Shown here piece by piece: positions 54,425-61,811 of a stretch of DNA of 64,000 nt. The stretch is from Cytophagales bacterium (lineage in GTDB: Bacteria > Bacteroidota > Bacteroidia > Cytophagales > Spirosomataceae). The stretch spans positions 134,692-198,691 of the forward strand of contig JAAFKE010000001.1 in assembly GCA_013298215.1 (NCBI GenBank). The letters are read 5' to 3'. The first letter of the stretch is position 1; each line of letters begins with the position of its first letter. A program made the translations under genes and the position numbers. The notes beneath the pieces were generated by a model, which was given only the letters and a program-made list of their open reading frames with translations, had not been told where the DNA came from and made no database searches.

Positions 54425-55426
54425 TTAACTGTGATCTACTTTTAGGAGCAGTTTGCCGAAGTTCTTTCCCGTAAAGAGCATCATCAACGTTTCGTAGAAG
54501 TTTTCGATGCCCTCCACCACGTGCACCTTCGAGGCCAGCGTGCCTTGGTCGATCCACTGCGCCATCTGAACGGCGGCCTCCGAGTAGTGAGCCGCGTTGT
54601 CGAACACCACAATGCCCTCCATGCGGGCGCGGTTTACGAGCAGCGACAGGTAGTTTGAGGGGCCTTTCACGGGCGTGTCGTTGTTGTATTGCGATATTGC
54701 CCCGCAGACTACAATGCGGGACTTAAACTTTATTTGCCCCAGTACCACATCCAAAATGTCGCCCCCGACGTTGTCAAAATACACGTCTATGCCGTCGGGG
54801 CAGGCGGCTTTGAGTTGCTTGCGGAGGTCGCCGTTTTTGTAATCTACGCAGGCATCAAAGCCGAGTTCAGACACGCAATACTCGCATTTGTCTTGGCCGC
54901 CCGCAATGCCCACCACGCGGCAGCCTTTTATCTTGGCAATTTGCCCCACCACGCTACCCACCGCGCCCGCCGCGCCCGACACCACCACGGTCTCGCCAGG
55001 CTGCGGCTGCCCCGTGTTTAGTAGCCCAAAGTAGGCCGTCATGCCGGGCATTCCGAGGGTGGCCAGGTAGGTGGCCAGCGGAGCCACCTGGGTATCAACT
55101 TTTATAAGGTCTTTTCCGTTGGAGACCGCAAACTGTTGCACTCCCCAGCTGCCCGTCACGTGGTCGCCGACTTGAAACCCAGGGTGTTGGGAGGCCACAA
55201 CCCTACCCGCCGTACCCGCCCGAAAAACCTCGCCAATTTGCACGGGTTTGATGTACGAGCGGCTATCGTTCATCCAGCCGCGCATGGCGGGGTCGAGCGA
55301 CACGTAAATGGTTTCGATCAACACCTCTCCGTCTCGGGCGGTAGGTTGGTCGGCAGTTTCGAAAGAAAAATCAGTTTTTTGCACCATCCCAACGGGGCGG
55401 GCGGCGAGTTTTACTTGCTGGTTCAT
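54425..55426 (-). CDS. NADP-dependent reductase, CurA/leukotriene B4 dehydrogenase-like (MDR family)
   Basis: 333 residues from ATG 55426 (MNQQVKLAARPVGMVQ), a better start than the in-frame ATG 36 bases upstream. It is a medium-chain zinc-less reductase of the CurA/PTGR1 group, with AGTAGRVVASQHPGFQVGDH, GMPGMTAYFGLLNTGQPQPG, the dinucleotide-binding loop VVSGAAGAVGSVVGQIAKIK, then VDYKNGDLRKQLKAACPDGI and the DVYFDNVGGDILDVVL motif. Such enzymes reduce the C=C bond of enones and curcumin with NADPH. Gene is in its own unit, with a candidate promoter at 55453-55482. Confidence 0.9.
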   Translation of the reverse strand: MNQQVKLAARPVGMVQKTDFSFETADQPTARDGEVLIETIYVSLDPAMRGWMNDSRSYIKPVQIGEVFRAGTAGRVVASQHPGFQVGDHVTGSWGVQQFAVSNGKDLIKVDTQVAPLATYLATLGMPGMTAYFGLLNTGQPQPGETVVVSGAAGAVGSVVGQIAKIKGCRVVGIAGGQDKCEYCVSELGFDACVDYKNGDLRKQLKAACPDGIDVYFDNVGGDILDVVLGQIKFKSRIVVCGAISQYNNDTPVKGPSNYLSLLVNRARMEGIVVFDNAAHYSEAAVQMAQWIDQGTLASKVHVVEGIENFYETLMMLFTGKNFGKLLLKVDHS

Positions 55427-55452
55427 GTAGATTATAAAGAAAATGAAGGACG

Positions 55453-55482
55453 CAAAGTACAATATAAAAATACGATTATCAA
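55453..55482 (-). promoter_or_regulatory. Candidate promoter for the curA-like gene
   Basis: On the minus strand TTG (55482-55480) is followed after 20 bases by TACTTTG (55459-55453), a one-base-short version of the Bacteroidota -7 consensus. It would start transcription about 15-20 bases before the ATG at 55426. The same TACTTTG also precedes the wza gene and the ompA-like gene. Confidence 0.35.
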
Positions 55483-55605
55483 TTGGTGGGGGTTACAGAA
55501 TCAAACTTACCATGAATAAGGATGCGAACCAACAGAATATTGCGTAAGTTACTACCCAATCATTCCTGCCTAAAACCACTTCGGTAGTGGCAAAATAAGA
55601 ACTGA

Positions 55606-55728
55606 TTAACTATCTTTGATTTTCGCTAATTGGTACTTTAAATAATGAACCAAAAAACTTGTGAGTCGTTCTAATTCGCGCACTTCGTCGGGGTATTGGC
55701 GGAGAAAAGGAATTAGAACTCCAAATGT
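55606..55728 (-). pseudogene. C-terminal fragment of an unidentified gene
   Basis: About 40 codons are open up to the stop at 55606 and read like a real helical protein (VLIPFLRQYPDEVRELERLT, then FLVHYLKYQLAKIKDS). An in-frame stop closes it immediately upstream at 55729 and no start codon is available. It is probably the remains of a gene at the island edge. I do not recognise the family. Confidence 0.3.
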
Positions 55729-55778
55729 TTATTTCCTCTGCCTCTTTTTTGCCAATACCATCGGAGCCACGCGTGCGG

Positions 55779-57239
55779 TTATCTGTCGTTTTTTCTTATT
55801 TCGCTCCTAATTTCTTCCAATTTCAAGTCCACCAAAAGTTTTCCATCTCGGAATATTTCTTTTAGTTCGCCTGTCTTTTCTTGCACCCAATTTACTTGGT
55901 CAATGAGTTTATAAGTACCATCTTCTAACACAATTTTCATCAAACCTTTGGCAGATTTTTTTGTACCATCGTCCGTGATGGGGTCTTTAAAAATTTCTCT
56001 ACCAACACCATCAACTTCACCATAAGTTGCTTTCATGGCAAAGCCAAAGGTATCTCTGGTGTTGTATTGGTAGGTATAAGAACCAATGCCCAAAACAATA
56101 TTTGTACTGGCAAACCCTTTGGTTTTGAGGCGTTCGCAGATTTGAGTGGCTCTGTCAATGGTTATACTATCGCCATAAATTGCCCCAATTTGAGGAATCA
56201 ATTCTTTGTACCCTTTGTCGTTTGTACTTCCGCCAAATGTATCCCAAAGCAATTCAATTACGCCTTTTTTCTCATTATCGCTTTTGCCGTTAGGATTACC
56301 GCAAATTATATCCACAGGGTCGCCACTATCTGGTCTTATCACTACTTTTCCTTCTCGATTGATGATCTCGTTTTTGAGCTTGGGCAAATATTCTGTCAGC
56401 ACTTTCCATAAATCCCAAGTATCAGAAACGATCGAGACAATGCCTTTTGGATAAACTTCTGTGATTAACCTTTTGAAAGTTCCTAATTCATCATCTAATG
56501 TTCCCATACACATCACTGAATGTTCAGTCGCACTGACTGACCCGCCAATGAGTTCCGTTTCAGCGTTGGCGTTGTAATATTTTTCCAAAAAATCAATGGC
56601 AGGAATTGTATCGGTGCCTGTGAAACTCAATAAATGCCCACTTGCCGAACAAATTGCCGCTTCAATTCCTGCCATGCCACGCATAGAAAAATCGTGCCCT
56701 TGCCAATCGACAAAATCGGGCGTAGAAGATGTTTCAGCGGCGTATTTGTCCAACACTTTTCTGTATTGTTTGGCGATGGTTGCCGACGTACAAGGCATCC
56801 AAATTACAGCCGAAAGCAAAGTTTCAAAATAATTGGTAAGCCAGAAAAATTCGGGCAACGTGTTATACATCGTAAACATCGGTACTCGCACGGGAACACT
56901 TGCACCTTCGGGCAAGGCTTTTATTACCATAGGAATGTAGCCCAAATCGTGCAGGTCTTCGATGTGTTTCGTGCCAACTTGGTTTTCGCCGAGATAATTA
57001 TTGATTCTTCGACGGTATTCGGCCACCACTTTTTCTTTGGGTTGTTTGAAAAAATAGGTTTCAAAATCTTCCAAAATATATTTTTTGATAAAGTATTGCA
57101 AGCCAAAAAACACAACTTCGTCAATGCCTTCGATACGGCTTTTTCGGGGTGTCCAATTTGAGTAAACCAAGGTTGTACCGTTGGGGTATTGTCGGCGGTG
57201 ATCAACTTTATAGCCGTCTGTCAAGAGTAATGGATTCAT
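55779..57239 (-). CDS. nadV: Nicotinamide phosphoribosyltransferase-like protein (NAMPT/NadV)
   Basis: 486 residues, full length for the NAMPT family (human enzyme 491). NAMPT joins nicotinamide to PRPP to give NMN. The N-terminal LLLTDGYKVDHRRQYPNGT is typical. The Asp that sets nicotinamide over nicotinate is kept (Asp210 in SFTGTDTIPAI, equal to human Asp219), and the active-site His is His240 in SVSATEHSVM (human His247). RPDSGDPVDI is the phosphate-binding region. Last gene of the NAD/ADP-ribose operon, 13 bases after a broken yhcG gene. An alternative is a nicotinamide ADP-ribosyl-transferring enzyme of the phage NARP1 type, a family relative that is hard to tell from sequence alone. 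Confidence 0.88.
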   Translation of the reverse strand: MNPLLLTDGYKVDHRRQYPNGTTLVYSNWTPRKSRIEGIDEVVFFGLQYFIKKYILEDFETYFFKQPKEKVVAEYRRRINNYLGENQVGTKHIEDLHDLGYIPMVIKALPEGASVPVRVPMFTMYNTLPEFFWLTNYFETLLSAVIWMPCTSATIAKQYRKVLDKYAAETSSTPDFVDWQGHDFSMRGMAGIEAAICSASGHLLSFTGTDTIPAIDFLEKYYNANAETELIGGSVSATEHSVMCMGTLDDELGTFKRLITEVYPKGIVSIVSDTWDLWKVLTEYLPKLKNEIINREGKVVIRPDSGDPVDIICGNPNGKSDNEKKGVIELLWDTFGGSTNDKGYKELIPQIGAIYGDSITIDRATQICERLKTKGFASTNIVLGIGSYTYQYNTRDTFGFAMKATYGEVDGVGREIFKDPITDDGTKKSAKGLMKIVLEDGTYKLIDQVNWVQEKTGELKEIFRDGKLLVDLKLEEIRSEIRKNDR

Positions 57240-57252
57240 TTTGTTTTAGGTT

Positions 57253-58266
57253 TTATGATGATATTTTTTTTCGTTCAATTTTTTCATTTGCTTCCAACCA
57301 AGCATTATGAAGTTGCTTTTGAAATATTTCTTTCGGTGGTAGTTCCGTCCAATATTCTGCAACCATGATACCGTCTTTGTGCATTTCTAAGAGTTCTATT
57401 TGTTCCTTGCTACTTTCTGGACAAAGAATCAATCCGATTGGTGCAAGTTCGCCTTCTTGTCTTTCGTATTTATCCAACCATTTCAAATATAACTCCATTT
57501 GCCCCTTATGTTTAGCTTGAAATTTGCCTATTTTAAGCTCTATTGCTACTAATCTTTTTATTTTTCGATGATAAAAAAGCAAGTCCAAATAAAAGTCTTC
57601 CCCGTCAATAATCATTCGTTTTTGTCTTTCTACAAAAGCAAAACCTCGCCCAAGTTCCATGATAAACTTTTCCAAATTTGCTAAAATGGCGGATTCTAAA
57701 TCTTTTTCGAGATAGCCAGTGCTTAAATTTAAAAAATCAGCCAAATAAGGGTCTTTGAAAATACCCGTTTCTATGGTTTCACTTCCTATAATTTGGCTGT
57801 CTGCGATGCCTACTCTTTCAAATGTTTTATTGGCAATTTGTTTGCGTAATTCACGAACTCCCCATGCTTCTGATACAGATTTTTGAGCATAAAAAATTTG
57901 GGATTCTGTACTTGAAAGCGGAATGATGACCAAAAAATGCGATCAACTTAATTGTCGTGACAGTGTAACGACAATTTCAAAATCGGTAAACGTATCAGCA
58001 AATTGAAGCATTCTACGCATATTTTTTTCTTCAAAATTCCTGCCGTATTGTTCCTCCAACTGTCTTGACAGAGTTGCGATGATTTGTTTGCCATAAGTTG
58101 CTCTTTGTTGTTCCAGTATAAAATGGTTGCAATGATGCCCAATTTGCCAAAACAGCATGGTCAATGCACTATTTGCCTGTTTCAAAACTTGACTTTTGCT
58201 TTTTTCAATCAAAGTTTTAATGCTTTTTAACAATACCTGTTCTGAATTTGAGATTTCAATGTTCAT
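57253..58266 (-). pseudogene. YhcG-type PDDEXK nuclease (DUF1016), interrupted by one in-frame TGA
   Basis: The N-terminal DUF1016 domain (MNIEISNSEQVLLKSIKTLI to TLSRQLS, about 107 residues) and the C-terminal PDDEXK part are in the same frame and separated only by TGA at 57943-57945. The join reads LSRQLS-stop-SHFLVIIPL, where the family has Trp (LSWSHF). So a TGG to TGA change broke an otherwise complete gene of about 340 codons. The nuclease core is intact: DFYLDLLFYHRKIKRLVAIE (D, then E-x-K in IELKIGKFQ). YhcG-like proteins are mobile and often seen in defence or accessory regions. The downstream half could be translated from the TTG at 57933. It is packed with no gap to its upstream neighbour. 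Confidence 0.85.
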
Positions 58267-59241
58267 CTATTTGGTTTTTTGTTCTAAACGATTACACAAA
58301 TCTTCAATATCCTCTTTTCTAGCCAATACATCAATCCACTTTTTAGGAATGTTCTCAAAACCATATAAAATACCCGCTAATCCTCCTGCAATAGCAGCGG
58401 TTGTGTCGGTATCTTTACCTAAATTAACTGCTTTTAAAACGGTTTCTTGGTAAGAATTACATTTCAATAAACACCAAAATGATGCCTCTAAACTGTGTAA
58501 CACGTAGCCTGAACCAAATATTTCAGCTTCAGAACACTCATACAAAGGCATAATCTTATAATTGCCAATAGGATTGCCCAATATTCGATGAAATAAGTCT
58601 ATCTCTCTTTGTGAACAAATTGGGTTATTGTCTAAAAAATCATTCACTATTTTAACTGTTTCATTATACGCCTTCCATTTATCTTGATTTTGTAAAAGCT
58701 GCAATGCCATTTCTACATAGATAAAACAAGCGAGAATAGAACGAATATGAGCATGAGTAAGCGAAGAAACATCTTTGACAATTTTAAATCGCTTTTCAAT
58801 ACTCAAATCTTTTACATAAAAGACAATGGGTAAAATACGCATCAATGAACCATTGCCATTACTTTCTTCATCTTTACCACCCGCCAAAACAGGCAAAACA
58901 CCCTTACTTAATGAATAAATTGCTTGGGAAGTTGCTATGCCAACATCAAAAACTTTGCCGTGTGACGTCCAATAAGCATGGTTATACCAATTAACAAAGT
59001 GATTAGCCAAATTTTGAAGGTCATATTTGCCACAAAGCATTTCTACCAAGCAAAACGTAAGCGAACTATCGTCCGACCAAGTGCCTGCGAGTTGGTTATG
59101 TGTACCAAATCCAATCATTTCTGTAACAGGGTTTTGGGTCAAATATTCTCTTGATTTAAACTCAACAGGTACGCCCAAAGCATCGCCAACGGCTACACCA
59201 AACAAGGCACTATGGATTTGTTTTTTATGTTGTTCTGTCAT
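58267..59241 (-). CDS. ADP-ribosylglycohydrolase (DraG/ARH family)
   Basis: 324 residues. These enzymes remove ADP-ribose from protein arginine, serine, or nucleic acid. The two metal-binding sites are intact: ALFGVAVGDALGVPVEF at the N-terminus, WSDDSSLTFCL (Asp57, Asp58, the DD-S/T motif) and GKDTDTTAAIAGGLAGILYG near the C-terminus (paired Asp-Thr that bind Mg). No signal peptide. It is the fifth gene of the operon, 2 bases after DUF4291 and directly abutting the broken nuclease gene. Together with NADAR, this supports an ADP-ribose reversal theme. Confidence 0.9.
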   Translation of the reverse strand: MTEQHKKQIHSALFGVAVGDALGVPVEFKSREYLTQNPVTEMIGFGTHNQLAGTWSDDSSLTFCLVEMLCGKYDLQNLANHFVNWYNHAYWTSHGKVFDVGIATSQAIYSLSKGVLPVLAGGKDEESNGNGSLMRILPIVFYVKDLSIEKRFKIVKDVSSLTHAHIRSILACFIYVEMALQLLQNQDKWKAYNETVKIVNDFLDNNPICSQREIDLFHRILGNPIGNYKIMPLYECSEAEIFGSGYVLHSLEASFWCLLKCNSYQETVLKAVNLGKDTDTTAAIAGGLAGILYGFENIPKKWIDVLARKEDIEDLCNRLEQKTK

Positions 59242-59243
59242 TT

Positions 59244-59882
59244 CTATTCTCTTATAATTCCAATTCTTTTACAAATTTTATCATCCCCAATCTCTACTAC
59301 ATTTTCAATTGGCACAAGTAGTTTATTTATTTGATGTGATTTCACAAATTCAAATTGCTCTCTCACAAAGGGCGTTATATCTTCTATTTTGATAATCCAT
59401 TCTGTACAAAAAAATTTCAAAATATCACCTTTCATACCCAACTGAATTGCTTTTCGCTCTTGCTTATTTCCGTGTGGGTCATGGTCGGGGTCCCACTGTA
59501 ATCGTACTTCTGTTTCAGCCAATGCGATTTTCCAAGATTCATGTGTATCAAACAAAGTATCGTCAAAAGACGAAATTGTGGCTTGCGATAGGATATTTTT
59601 AAAATTTTCTAAGGAAATTGTGATTGCCAAAATACGCTCTTGCTGTTCTTTGGTTGCCCAACCTGCCCGATACATCATCCAAAGAAAATTTGGTTTTATC
59701 CATGACATTCTGTTAAAACTATAATCTGCCCCACCAAAACGTTGATGTTCAACGGCATAATTTGATATTTTTGGATTAAAGGCTTGATAAACAATGATAT
59801 TATCGTTTTCACTTTGCCCGATAATCTGTTTACCCGACTTGGGTATTCTTTCTTTTTGTGCTATGTATTTTTCTGTTTTCAT
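59244..59882 (-). CDS. DUF4291 family protein
   Basis: 212 residues of DUF4291, recognised from IIVYQAFNPKISNYAVEHQR, then FGGADYSFNRMSWIKPNFLW and MMYRAGWATKEQQERILAIT. Family function is not known to me. The conserved motif with aromatic residues and Arg/His suggests an enzyme binding a nucleotide. The neighbourhood (NADAR, ADP-ribosylglycohydrolase, NAMPT) suggests work on NAD or ADP-ribose, but that is inference. It overlaps the preceding gene by four bases (ATGA), so it is translationally coupled. Confidence 0.8.
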   Translation of the reverse strand: MKTEKYIAQKERIPKSGKQIIGQSENDNIIVYQAFNPKISNYAVEHQRFGGADYSFNRMSWIKPNFLWMMYRAGWATKEQQERILAITISLENFKNILSQATISSFDDTLFDTHESWKIALAETEVRLQWDPDHDPHGNKQERKAIQLGMKGDILKFFCTEWIIKIEDITPFVREQFEFVKSHQINKLLVPIENVVEIGDDKICKRIGIIRE

Positions 59883-60301
59883 TTTTGTAATTGATTTGCA
59901 TGGCTAATTGATATTTGAGTTGCCTCATCAGTTTTCAAGAAATCAAATTGTTTCCCTAAAAACACTTTGACTATTTCAATTTCCCCAATAATTTGATTAT
60001 TAAATTCTTCTAATTCTTCCGAAGGAACCCATAATTCATTGTGAAATTTGTCCCCCACATTTTGGATTCCATATTTTTTCAAATACTTCGTTGGCAAATT
60101 AAATTGTGTAACTATCCCGCAATATCCTGAAAACTTATCGTTTGTATTCCACTCAAAAGCTATTTGTTCAGCATATTTTTGATTCATAACAGGATAAAAT
60201 ATGGGCTGCCAAGTCAATCTTGGAGGAAATTTCTTGAACTCCAAATCTATGATTAATTGTAGTTCTTTTAAACCTATCGGTCTGTATAACATGGTATTCA
60301 T
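59879..60301 (-). CDS. Small protein of the ADP-ribosylation/crystallin J1-labelled family
   Basis: 140 residues. The sequence LYRPIGLKELQLIIDLEFKK, then FPPRLTWQPIFYPVMNQKYA and ELWVPSEELEEFNNQIIGEI match a small family that databases, as I recall, label ADP-ribosylation/crystallin J1. That label implies but does not prove an ADP-ribose connection, and the DraG metal motifs are absent. It has no signal peptide. It begins six bases after the NADAR gene and overlaps DUF4291 by four bases. The reaction is unknown; in this setting it may recognise or modify an ADP-ribosylated substrate. Confidence 0.6.
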   Translation of the reverse strand: MNTMLYRPIGLKELQLIIDLEFKKFPPRLTWQPIFYPVMNQKYAEQIAFEWNTNDKFSGYCGIVTQFNLPTKYLKKYGIQNVGDKFHNELWVPSEELEEFNNQIIGEIEIVKVFLGKQFDFLKTDEATQISISHANQLQK

Positions 60302-60307
60302 AGTTTC

Positions 60308-60829
60308 TTATTTCTTCAATTCATCTCTCACTTCCATCAAAGCAAAACCCAATAGATTTAAGCCTTTCCAAAGTAATGGGTTTTCAATATGTGAGCGAGT
60401 ACCTATTCCCCAAACTTTATCAAAAGGGCTGGCTTCTACTATAATATTTTCCTCTGTACTTAATAAAAAAATTTCCAAATTAGCATTTTGTGAAAATTTA
60501 TGACGGTTTCCTTCAAGCACATACTTATAGCGATATTTTTCCCAAACAGTATCATCAAAACCTTTCACTCCTCTACCATATTTTTTTGCCATTGCAGGGC
60601 TATCAGTAGCTAAGATATTTCCAAGTTGTTCCTCATCTCCAAACAATCTTGCCTTTTCTGCCATCATCCAATGTTCGGCAGTTTTGTAAGTGATATTATC
60701 CACAACAAATGGACTAACCCACCATTGACTAAAACAGGTTTTAGTAATTGTGCCATCTTTTGATGGTTGATGCCCCCAAAAGAATAAAAATTTATTCGCT
60801 GGGTCAATATTTTCAATGGTATATTTCAT
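60308..60829 (-). CDS. NADAR family N-glycosidase-like protein (YbiA/RibX type)
   Basis: 173 residues from ATG 60829, whose ATGA overlaps the stop of the prs-like gene; the longer in-frame start would lie inside that gene. NADAR domains cleave N-glycosidic bonds, in ADP-ribosylated guanine nucleic acid or in riboflavin intermediates. The family motifs are all here: FFWGHQPS near the N-terminus, FSQWWVSPF, TAEHWMMAEKARLFGD, KKYGRGVKGFDDTVW, and the closing PFDKVWGIGTRS. Some NADAR proteins act as antidotes to ADP-ribosylating toxins (DarT type). The setting here, with NAMPT and ADP-ribosylglycohydrolase, favours the ADP-ribose role. Confidence 0.88.
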   Translation of the reverse strand: MKYTIENIDPANKFLFFWGHQPSKDGTITKTCFSQWWVSPFVVDNITYKTAEHWMMAEKARLFGDEEQLGNILATDSPAMAKKYGRGVKGFDDTVWEKYRYKYVLEGNRHKFSQNANLEIFLLSTEENIIVEASPFDKVWGIGTRSHIENPLLWKGLNLLGFALMEVRDELKK

Positions 60830-61731
60830 AACAATACGTTCAATTTTATCTGCGTTAAACAACTGTGATTTAGGTCTTTAAAAGAATTTGTGGTAAAAAT
60901 ATGGGTAAAGCATTTTTCTAATTCTTCAAATCCTTTACTAAAAATACCATGACTCACTGCCAAGTACAATTTACCAGCATTTTTCTTTTTTAGCTCCTCC
61001 GCCAAACCGATAAATGTGCCGCCACCATCACAAATATCATCCACAATCAAACAATTTTGACCGTCCAAATCATCGGCATAGACTTTAAAACCCGTCAATT
61101 TACCCGTTTTTACATCTCTACTTTTACTACATTCCACCACTTCAACACCTCCGAGAAACTCAGAAACTTTATAGATTTTCTTCAAAGCACCACCATCGGG
61201 CGAAATTAGTTTTACCTCCGCCCCAATTTTTTCAATCACTTGCTTGATAAAAACATGATTTGCAATCACCTCACAATTATTCAAAACAGCGGGCGTAACC
61301 TCCGAATGTGCATCTAAAACAATTACTTTTTTAAAACCCAAATTATTGATAATGTCTGCATAAACTTTTACAGAAAGTGGTTCGCCTTTTACCATCACAC
61401 GGTCTTGTCGGGCGGCAGGAAAATAGGGTATAATCAACGTTGAAAGCTCAATATCCATGCGTTTCAAGGCATCAACAGCTAAACAAAGCAAACCCAAATC
61501 GTTGAATGAGTTTAGGCGGTGAGTAACTGTAGCCCCCCCGCCCGCGCGGCGTCGCAGTGGCGCACCACCCGTCCCGGAGGGGGAGTTCAATCTATCAATA
61601 GTTCCCCCTCTGGGGGTTAGGGGGCTTAGGCTTATCTTTATATGCGGTTCGCCACCTGAAAAAGTAAAGTTCTGAAATTCAATTTCTCTTCCATCTAATG
61701 GTTTGAAATCTTTGTCTAAATTGAGTACCAT
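60826..61731 (-). CDS. Ribose-phosphate pyrophosphokinase-like protein with an inserted repeat
   Basis: 301 residues of the PRPP synthetase family. The flexible catalytic loop PYFPAARQDR (103-112) and the PRPP-type loop CLIVDDICDGGGTF (227-240) are present. They differ from the housekeeping forms: DAHSEVTP stands where DLHAxQIQG is usual, and DDICDGGGT replaces DDMxDTGGT. These mark the NAD-associated Prs group found beside nadV. Residues about 36-67 (SPLTPRGG to RRRAGGGA, rich in Pro, Gly and Arg) are encoded by a GC-rich repeat inserted in frame. First gene of the operon behind the two operator copies; it overlaps the NADAR gene by four bases. It may supply PRPP to NAMPT, or make ADP-ribose pyrophosphate as in phage NARP1. 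Confidence 0.85.
   Translation of the reverse strand: MVLNLDKDFKPLDGREIEFQNFTFSGGEPHIKISLSPLTPRGGTIDRLNSPSGTGGAPLRRRAGGGATVTHRLNSFNDLGLLCLAVDALKRMDIELSTLIIPYFPAARQDRVMVKGEPLSVKVYADIINNLGFKKVIVLDAHSEVTPAVLNNCEVIANHVFIKQVIEKIGAEVKLISPDGGALKKIYKVSEFLGGVEVVECSKSRDVKTGKLTGFKVYADDLDGQNCLIVDDICDGGGTFIGLAEELKKKNAGKLYLAVSHGIFSKGFEELEKCFTHIFTTNSFKDLNHSCLTQIKLNVLL
61531..61626 (-). repeat. 96-bp GC-rich repeat-like element inserted in frame in the prs-like gene
   Basis: The segment is strikingly GC-rich inside an AT-rich gene. Its ends are inverted (AGCCCCC at 61531-61537, GGGGGCT at 61620-61626). Internally, CCCCC-TCT-GGGGG forms a mini-hairpin (61604-61616), and a second GAGGGGGAG/GTTCCCCCTC pair adds another stem. 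The length, 96 bases, is 32 codons, so the frame stays open. The end sequence CCCCTCTGGGGGTTAGGGGG resembles the short repetitive sequences found in Bacteroidota genomes. No clear target-site duplication is visible. No second copy was noticed in the window. Confidence 0.65.
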
Positions 61732-61743
61732 AATTCTTTATTT

Positions 61744-61760
61744 TGTGTAATAATTACGCA
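61744..61760. promoter_or_regulatory. Predicted NrtR operator 1 (prs operon)
   Basis: TGTGTAATAATTACGCA, a 17-base near-palindrome (one mismatch between half-sites). It lies 13 bases before the prs-like start and overlaps the -7 element by two bases, so a bound repressor would cover the transcription start. Same consensus (TGYGTAA-W4-TACGCA) as the two sites below and above. Confidence 0.65.
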
Positions 61761-61789
61761 AAATTAAATGGATTGTTTTACTATCCAAA
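61759..61789 (-). promoter_or_regulatory. Promoter of the prs-nadV operon
   Basis: On the minus strand TTTG (61789-61786), a 19-base spacer and TAATTTTG (61766-61759) match the Bacteroidota promoter consensus exactly. It lies between operators 1 and 2. Transcription would begin within operator 1, about 20 bases before the prs-like ATG. Confidence 0.7.
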
Positions 61790-61794
61790 CAATT

Positions 61795-61811
61795 TGTGTA
61801 AAAATTACGCA
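61795..61811. promoter_or_regulatory. Predicted NrtR operator 2 (upstream of prs promoter)
   Basis: TGTGTAAAAATTACGCA, 51 bases from operator 1 centre to centre, about five helical turns. With its right flank AAATTAA it repeats operator 1 almost exactly over about 25 bases. It overlaps the stop codon of the nrtR-like gene. The spacing suggests that two repressor dimers can sit on the same face of the DNA, with the promoter between. Confidence 0.6.

Larger units (their letters stand above)
55427..55778. other. AT-rich gap marking the left edge of the NAD/ADP-ribose island
   Basis: 352 bases without an intact gene. The right side of the curA-like gene's promoter is here, and then a decayed open frame on the minus strand (listed separately). 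Composition changes from the balanced housekeeping DNA on the left to the AT-rich operon on the right. No att-like direct repeats or tRNA were seen. Confidence 0.5.

Noticed and set aside
57943-57945. TGA read as tryptophan (recoding or genetic code 4)
   Set aside because: TGA is used as a normal stop in this window, for example at the end of rsfS (21325-21327), the UPF0145 gene (11791-11793) and the small TPR gene. A nonsense mutation or sequence error is simpler.
57253-58266. Frameshift between the two parts of the YhcG gene
   Set aside because: Both parts are in the same frame; only one stop codon separates them.
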